Of a DNA stretch of 64,000 nucleotides, positions 57,685 to 64,000 are shown piece after piece. The translations under genes were made by a program, and so were the position numbers. The stretch is from Paguma larvata (lineage: Eukaryota; Chordata; Mammalia; Carnivora; Viverridae), in NCBI GenBank assembly GCA_030068075.1, contig CM057843.1, forward strand, positions 14,774,001-14,838,000, written 5' to 3'. How positions within the stretch are numbered: the first letter of the stretch is position 1; every line of letters starts with the position of its first letter. The notes beneath the pieces were generated by a model that worked only from the letters and a program-made list of their open reading frames with translations, made no database searches and had not been told where the DNA came from.

Positions 57685-57901
57685 GGGGTGCCTGGGTGGC
57701 TCAGACGGCTGAGTGTACAACTTCGGCTCAGGTCACGACCTCATGGGTCATGTGTTCTAGCCCCACATCAGGCACTGTGCCAACAGCTCAGAACCTGGAG
57801 CTTGCTTGAGTTCTGTGTCTCCCTCTCCCTCTGCCCCTCCCCTGCTCGTTCTCAGGCTCAGGTTCAGTCTCTCTCTCTCTCTCAAAAATAAACACTAAAA
57901 T
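57685..57901 (+). mobile_element. SINEC_Fc at the 5' edge of an L1
   Basis: Head GGGGTGCCTGGGTGGCTCAG, 'GGCACTGTGCCAACAGCTCA', CT-rich region and a short AAAATAAACACTAAAATAC tail. The L1 sequence begins immediately after it. Confidence 0.92.
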
Positions 57902-60900
57902 ACATTGCACTCCAGGCTTATCTCAAGAAACAAGAAATATCCCAAATATAAAATCTAACAGCACACCTAAAGGAACTAGAAGCAGAAGAGCAAAGACAAC
58001 CAAAACCCAGCAGAAGAAGAGAATTAATAAAGATCAGGGCAGAAATAAACAATATAGAATCTAAAAGACCAGTAGAACAGATCAATGAAACCAAGAGTTA
58101 CTTTTTGGGGGAAAAAAAAAATGATAAACCTCTAGCCAGGCTTCTCAAAAAGAAAAAAGAGAGAAAGAAACAGATAAAATCGCTAATGAAAATGGATTGA
58201 TTACAACCAACCCCTCAGAAATGCAAGCAATTATCAGGGAATACTATGAAAAATTATATGCCAACAAACTGGACAATCCAGAAGAAATGGACAAGTTCCT
58301 AAACACCCACACATTACCAAAACTCAAATGGGAAGAAATAGAAAATTTGAACAGACCCGTAACCAGTGAAGAAATTGAATCAGTTATCAAAAATCTCCCA
58401 ACAAATAAAAGCCCTGGACCAGATGGCTTCCCTGGGGAATTCTACCAGACATTTAAAACAGAGTTAATTCCTATCCTTCTCAAGCTGTTCCAAAAAATAG
58501 AAATGGAAGGAAAACTTCCAGACTCATTCTATGAAGCCAGCATCACTTTGATTCCCAAACGAGACAGAGACCCAGCAAAAAAATAGAACTACAGGCCAAT
58601 ATCCCTGATGAATATGGATGCAAAAATTCTCCACTAGATACTAGCAAATCAAATTCAACCACGTATAAAAAGAATGATTCACCAGGATCAAGTGGGATTC
58701 ATTCCTGGGTTGCAGGGCTGGTTCAATATTCACAAATCAATCAATAGGATACATCACATTAACAAAAGAAAAGAAAAGAACCATATGGTCCTGTCAACAG
58801 ATGCGGAAAAAGCATTTGACAAAATACAGCGTCCTTTCTTAATAAAAACCCTCGGGAAAGTCGAGATAGAAGGAACATATTTAAACATATTAAAAACCAT
58901 TTATGAAAAGCCCATAGCTAATATCATCCTCGCTGGCGAAAAGCTAAGAGCCTTCCCCCTGAGATCAGGAACAGAACTGGGATGTCCACTCTCACCACTG
59001 TTGTTTAACATAGTGTTGGAGGTCCTGGCATCAGCAATCAGACAACAAAATGAAATAAAAGGCCTCAGAACTGGCAAAGATGAAGTCAAACTTTCACTTT
59101 TCACAGACAACATGATACTGTACGTGGAAAATCCGACAGACTCCACCAAAAGCCTGCTAGAACCGATATATGAATTCAGCAAAGTCGCGTGTACAAAATC
59201 AACGTACAGAAACCGGTTACATTTTTATACACCAATAATGAGGCAACGGAAAGAGAAATAAAGAAACTGATCCCATTCACAATTCCACCAAAAACCATAA
59301 AATACCTAGGAATAAACCTAACCAAGGATGTAGAAGATCTGTATGCTGAAAACTATAGGAAACTTATGAAGGAAATTGAAGACAACACAGAGAAATGGAA
59401 AAACATCCCATGCTCAGGGATTGGAAGAATAAATATTGTTAAAATGTCAATACTACCCAAAGCAATCTACACATTCATTGTGATTCCAATCAAAATTCTT
59501 CTCAGAGCTAGAAAAAATAACCCTAAAATTTGTATGGAACCACAAAAGACCCCGAATAGCCAAAGTACTACTGAAGAAGAAAACCAAAGCAGGAGGAATC
59601 ACAATCCCAGACTTTAGCCTCTACTACAAAGCTGTAATCATCGAGACAGTACAGTATTGGCACAAAAACAGACACAAAGACCAATGGAATAGAATAGAGA
59701 ACCCAGAATTGGACAAATGTACAGCCAACTAATCTTTGACAAAGCAGGAAAGAGTATCCAATGGAAAAAAGACAGCCTCTTTAACAAATGGTGTTGGGAG
59801 AACTGGACAGCAACATGCAGAAGAATGAAACTAGACCACTTTCTTACACTATACACAAAAATAAACTCAAAATAGATGGAGGACCTGAATCTGAGACAGG
59901 AAACCATCAAAACCCTAGAGGAGAAAGCAGGCAACAACCTCTTTGTCCTCAGCCGTGGAAATTTCTTACTTGACATGTCTCCAAAGGCAAGGGAATCAAC
60001 AAAAATGAACTACTGGGACCTCATCAAGATAAAAAGCTGCTGCACTGCAAAGGAAACAATCAACAAAACTAACAGGCAACCAACGGAATGGAAAAAGGTA
60101 GTTGCAAATGACATATCAGATAAAGGGTAGTATCCAAAATCTATAAGGAACTCACCAAACTCCCAAAAAATAAATAATCCACTGAAGAAACGGGTGGAAG
60201 ACATGAATAGACACTTTTCCCAAGAAGACATCCAGATGGCCAACCCACCCATGAAACGACACTCAATGTCAGTCATCATCAGGGAAATACAAATCAAAAC
60301 CACACTGAGATACCTAGCCTCACGCTGGTCAGAGTGGCTAAAATGAACAAATCAGGAGACTATAGATGCTGGTGAGGATGTGGAGAAACGGGTGCCCTCT
60401 TGCACTGTTGGTGGGAATGCAAACTGGTGCGGCCTCTCTGGAAAACAGTGTGGAGGTTCCTCAAAAAATTAAAAATAGAACTACCCTATGACCCAGTAAT
60501 AGCACTGCTGGGAATTTGCCCAAGGGATACATGAGTGCTGATGCCTAGGGGCATGTGTACCTCAATGTTCAGAGCAGCACTTTCAACAACAGCCAAATCA
60601 TGGAAAGAGCCTAAATGTCCACCAACTTACCAAATGGATAAAAAAGATGTGGTTTATGTATACAAAGGAATACTACTTGGCAATGAGAAAGAATGAAACC
60701 TGGCCATTTGTAGCAACATGGATGGAACTGGAGGGTATTATGCTAAGTGAAATTAAGTCAGACAGAGAAAGACAGATACATATGTTTTCACACATAGGTA
60801 GGTTTTGAGAAACTTAACAGAAGACCATGGGGGAGGGGAAGGGGAAATAAAAAAGTCACAGAGAGGGAGGGAGGCAAACTGTAAAAGACTCATGAATACT

Positions 60901-61068
60901 GAGAACAAACTAAAGGTTGATGGGGGGCAGGGGAGAGGGGAAAGTGGGTGATGGGCACTGAGGACCGCACTTGTTGGGATGAGCACTGGGGGCTGTATGG
61001 AAACTAATTTGACAATAAGTTATATTAAAAAAATAAAAATAATAAAATAAAAATTTTTTAAATTTTTA
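57902..61068 (+). mobile_element. Felid L1, 5'-truncated: broken ORF2 and complete 3'UTR
   Basis: The longest L1 piece in the window. It starts within ORF2, so the endonuclease region is absent. Reverse-transcriptase text is well preserved: a 129-codon frame (58197-58586) with [15 protein letters not shown], a TAG at 58584-58586 and another near 58635, a 195-codon frame (58674-59261) with GFIPGLQGW and [13 protein letters not shown], then a frameshift into a third frame (59189-59617). The motif C site reads [12 protein letters not shown] at 59099-59137 where L1 normally has FADD, so a catalytic aspartate is lost. The 3'UTR has G-rich runs near 60830 and 60920 and ends in an A/T-rich tail. It is antisense to NCOR1 and cannot move by itself. 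Confidence 0.95.
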
Positions 61069-63170
61069 AAAAGGACTATTGCCAAAGGGTAAGGGGGAAA
61101 CTACAAAAAGCATTAAGACAGGAATATTTTTATCGACCTAACATTTTCATTTTAGAAGTATCAGATTATTCCAGACACAACCTTCTAGTGAACACCTTTA
61201 AACGTCTCCCAGTACCTACAATATCTCTAGATCCTGTAATTAAATTATTATTTTGTCAAGATTTGCTATTGACCTTCAGTTATGGAATCGTAACTCATCT
61301 AGGCGTCTCCCGTGGACTTTTTACCGAAAACGGTGTGTGGCTTACTGCAGTCCTTTTGCCGTGGCTTCCGTTCTTCGGCTCGATTCTAGCACCTAAAACT
61401 CTTCCAAGAAGTTTTAGATGATCAGCGTTTTCAAGTCTAAGACTGTCTGCCTATTGCTTTCATTCTTAAACTCGAGTGGTACAGAACATTCTCGGATCTC
61501 ATTTCTTTTTCTCAGAACTCTGTGGCTACTGCTCCCCTATCTTCTATCCCTGTCGTTGCTTGGAGCCAGACTCGCTCCTCCCTGCCAACGATTTCTTTTG
61601 CTTCCTGGATTCCTGATTCTTTTACTTACCCTTGACCTTTGACAAATGAACCAAGTGCTCTCCTGACACTGGTCATTCTGTGTAATCATCCCTGGAGCAA
61701 GCCATGTCCTATCAACCCTCGGAGTTCTTCCTTCACTTTACAGAGAAAAAAAGCATTTTTAAAATGACCGATATTACTTCCTTTCCTTGACAGGTTTTCC
61801 ATCTCAGAAACACACGTTCTCATGAAATGTTGGATGATTTTAATTTATCAACCTCTTTGTAATTGGTTTAATTTTTATTCTTTCCTTCTGCATCCACTCT
61901 GTCTCTGGACTTTCTTGCGTGACAAAGGTCTAACTTTTAGCCACACCTGTTTTTTCCCCGAGTTCTTTCTTATTTTATATATTGAATTTACAATGCTGGG
62001 CCGGCGGGGGCGGGGGGACTGGAATATATAGTCTTTCATTTTATCTAATTGGGCTGTCTTGTACTGTTTTCGAATATCTTCTTTTTAATTTTAAGTCTGC
62101 CCACAGTGTATAGCGCTTAGGGGGCAAGTTCTTCATTGTTTTTGTCTTCTTACACACAGAGCTCTTTGTTTTTGACACTCTGTATTGCTTTCTTTAATCT
62201 TCTCTTCCAGGAATACCTTTGCCCCACCCGTGGCTTCTTGCCCTCCTGCTCAGGGACGTCACGTGCAGCCCTACTCAGACTTTGTCTTCGGTCTAGAAAG
62301 GTATATGTGAATTTTCCTTGCTCGTCTCCACTTTGCCTGGCGTTTGTCTACAGATGGAGGACTGGGGTGAGCTTTCTATATGCTTTTCTGTAGCCTGAGG
62401 GAACAGGGAACTGGGGCGAAGGAGAAGAAGACTGAGTTGGGGCTATGTTGCCTTTCTTGAGGCTCCTGGCCCGCTCTACGAGCCAGACACGTACACCAGA
62501 CCCGAGGCCTTCGGCTCTTCAGTTCAGGAAATGGCACACGCGCCTGCCCTTCCTGCGAGATGGCACGGGGGGTTGCCAAGCAAACGATTCACCGCTGCTA
62601 CACCCCCACCGTCCACATTTTCTCAAACTAGGGAATACTTCTGAGAAACCCTAGGATTTTGCTGACCCTCTTTCTTTCTGCAACACTGCTTCGTTGAGAG
62701 CACAAGTAGGAACTAGGCGCAAGAGTCTTCTGCTTCCTTCCTGAAATGCCGTTCCTCCAAGTTTACGGCAGTGGCTGCGTGCCTTTACTGCTTTATGCAG
62801 GGTGGTTTTTAGCCTTTTTTCAGAAAGCTATTTTTGTGTATTTGCTAGATATTATGGAGGGGGGTGATCTGAATTCCCTCCACAGCCTTCGCCAAGAAAT
62901 GTTTTTTATAATAATTGTAAACACAGCCAAATAATTTCAATCCTTTTATCATCTTAAAACTTAAACAGTAAACATGTCTTTAAGACAGGAAATCAAGTTC
63001 TTTATAAAATTGCTAAAATGAGAAAGGCAGAAAGGCAATTTAACAAAAAGTAGTGATTATACTTTAGACTGAGAGTGAAGACGGGGTGAGAGAGAGCAGA
63101 GATGGCAAGGACACCACGGAGGTGCGTGCCTGCCATGAACAGGGCCGACGCTGCCTGATCAAAGACTATC
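61069..63170. other. Intron sequence, 2.1 kb, nothing recognised
   Basis: Pyrimidine-rich on the plus strand, with several frames of 60-85 codons rich in Leu, Ser and Phe (for example 61188-61421, 61418-61642, 62136-62393). They have no domain I know and no splice match to NCOR1. A G-rich spot lies at 62000-62020. It may contain an old unidentified repeat or a UTR-like retrocopy. Confidence 0.4.
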
Positions 63171-63174
63171 CTTT

Positions 63175-63370
63175 GAGGACAATCTCATTACTATTCTCAT
63201 TATTACAGCTGAGAAAGCTAAGGTTTAAAGAATCTAAATCAGTAATTTGCAACCCTCGCTGCAAATGAGAATGACCCGGGAAACTCTAGACACACGCGAG
63301 CACCTGGGCCCAAACCCAGGGACTGATTTAATCATTCTGAGATGGGGCTTCCATTATGCCACCTAAACTG
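63175..63370 (+). mobile_element. MIR piece followed by a MER5A-like hAT-Charlie remnant
   Basis: 63175-63240 resembles MIR ('CTCATTATTACAGCTGAGAAAG'). From about 63240 'AATTTGCAACCCTCGCTGC', 'ATGAGAATGACCCGGGAAAC', 'GGCCCAAACCCAGGGACTG', 'TTCTGAGATGGGGC' follows the MER5A order. Confidence 0.55.
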
Positions 63371-63688
63371 AGAACACCAGGTCACACACGTGACCAAGGC
63401 CATCAGCTGACCAGGACGCAAACCTCGCCCGCCGACTTCCCAGCGCACAGCATCAACTGAGAACTGGGGAAACAAGTTGGAGGAGTTTTTGTAACTATTA
63501 TGGTAACTCCTCCAAAAGATCGACAGACAGAAAAGAGCTCAACATACAAACAGTAAGTGACCACTCGCAGCTTGGTTAATCAAATTATCAAGGAAAAGTA
63601 ACACTAATGCAACGGCGCGCTTATGAAGTAAGCATACACGCGCCGCAGAACCTGCGTCCTCGACGGAAGCACGGAAGAACCCCATTAC
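63371..63688. other. Intron sequence before exon 3, nothing recognised
   Basis: Short intron piece downstream (in gene sense) of exon 3. Confidence 0.4.
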
Positions 63689-63825
63689 CTGTCAGAACCT
63701 GGGTGAAATTCCGAGAGCAAGGACGGCCGTCTGCGGAGCTGCTGCTGCTGCTGCTGCTGCTGCAAGAGCTGGGACGCCTGGCTGACCTCGAGATGAGAAG
63801 AACGGTAATCGGGGACCGCAAACTC
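63689..63825 (-). CDS. NCOR1: NCOR1 coding exon 3: polyglutamine tract
   Basis: The first NCOR1 exon in the window by gene order: 137 bases, phase 0 in and phase 2 out, 45 codons beginning EFAVPDYRSSHLEVSQASQ (from residue 37 by human numbering), then a run of 8 glutamines, all CAG, then LRRRPSLLSEFHPGSD. The acceptor is TTCCACGCTAG ahead of 63825 and the donor is AG|GTAATG. The 8 CAG repeats (+ strand CTG at about 63738-63762) are one more than the 7 Gln I recall in human NCOR1. The exon with the start codon, about 36 codons, is upstream of the window; no matching sequence lies in 63826-64000. Confidence 0.97.
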
Positions 63826-64000
63826 CTAGCGTGGAAATAGCCACAAATTAATTATTAGCCAAAACACGAAGGGCACCACGAAATCAAACCGAGTATCAGT
63901 GCACAGAGGCGGTTACGGGCCGCTAAGTAAGGAAAGGAGCGGCGGCGATGACTGCGACGATGACTTCAACCCTTCGCTGGCCTAACTCTTCCCCACAAAT
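63826..64000. other. Intron upstream of exon 3
   Basis: No coding sequence recognised; GC-richer towards the right end (GGAGCGGCGGCGATG at about 63937). Confidence 0.5.

Larger units (their letters stand above)
1..64000 (-). other. NCOR1: NCOR1 gene body (internal part; 14 coding exons)
   Basis: The whole window is the interior of NCOR1, read on the minus strand from right to left. NCOR1 is the nuclear scaffold that docks on unliganded nuclear receptors and other repressors and brings in HDAC3, TBL1/TBLR1 and GPS2 to silence transcription. Fourteen exons splice in order with GT-AG ends and consistent phases into about 583 continuous codons that I recognise as the NCOR1 N-terminal quarter. 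Neither the start-codon exon nor the second SANT domain and receptor-interaction domains fall in the window. No promoter or transcript end is present. The gene identity is certain; the exon numbers (3 to 16) follow the human gene from memory. Confidence 0.97.

Noticed and set aside
58197..59617. Reverse-transcriptase gene
   Set aside because: It is L1 ORF2 with two stops, a frameshift and a damaged catalytic motif.
61188..62654. Series of Leu/Phe-rich frames of 60-85 codons that could be a membrane protein
   Set aside because: The frames are short, in different phases, and the hydrophobic look follows from the T-rich plus strand.
63826..64000. The NCOR1 start-codon exon
   Set aside because: No reverse-strand sequence matching the expected N-terminal codons was found there; the exon must lie further upstream.

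Overview
This is a mammalian, almost certainly felid (cat family), autosomal window lying inside one large host gene. Some 28 copies of a tRNA-derived carnivore SINE are scattered through it. They start with a GGGGCGCCTGGGTGGCTCAG-type head, carry a GTTCGAGCCCC B box, a CT-rich stretch and an AATAAA-rich tail; this head and middle region are the felid (SINEC_Fc) form rather than the dog form. L1, L2, MIR and hAT-Charlie remnants fill much of the rest.

The gene is NCOR1 (nuclear receptor corepressor 1), on the minus strand. I could place 14 consecutive coding exons with clean splice sites and matching phases: 63689-63825, 49614-49806, 44087-44269, 33519-33632, 28059-28115, 27240-27292, 24733-24799, 22202-22374, 20491-20581, 17808-17986, 17203-17257, 16439-16540, 6195-6322 and 1780-1997. 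Together they give 1,750 coding bases, about 583 codons. By recalled human numbering they run from residue 37 to about 619: the polyglutamine tract, the N-terminal repression region with its coiled coil, the SANT1/deacetylase-activating domain, the acidic Lys/Glu linker and the Ala/Pro-rich stretch just before SANT2. The start codon exon lies upstream (beyond 64000) and the rest of the gene lies beyond position 1. In human-style numbering (from memory) these are exons 3 to 16.

Layout from the left end: an L1 3' end (1-1655); exon 16; a 4.2-kb intron with an LTR-like stretch, a MIR split by a SINE, L2 and SINEs; exon 15; then a 10-kb intron holding a 2.6-kb, CpG-rich, 57-bp-unit minisatellite (7056-9640). 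Exons 14-7 cluster between 16.4 and 28.1 kb. The 10.5-kb intron between exons 6 and 5 is a mosaic of old L1 sequence, nested SINEs and a processed pseudogene that I read as nucleophosmin (NPM1), apparently from the short B23.2-type isoform. The 13.9-kb intron between exons 4 and 3 carries several L1 pieces, including a relatively intact but broken L1 3' half (57902-61068).

No RNA gene, CRISPR array, prokaryotic system or second active protein-coding gene is supported. The open frames in the window are products of the minisatellite, of (TG)n, of SINEs, of L1/L2 relics or of NCOR1 exons. The points most worth a second look are the minisatellite, the SINEs that abut splice sites (above all the one whose target-site duplication reaches the exon 7 donor), the pseudogene, and one unexplained 134-codon open frame at 23999-24403.
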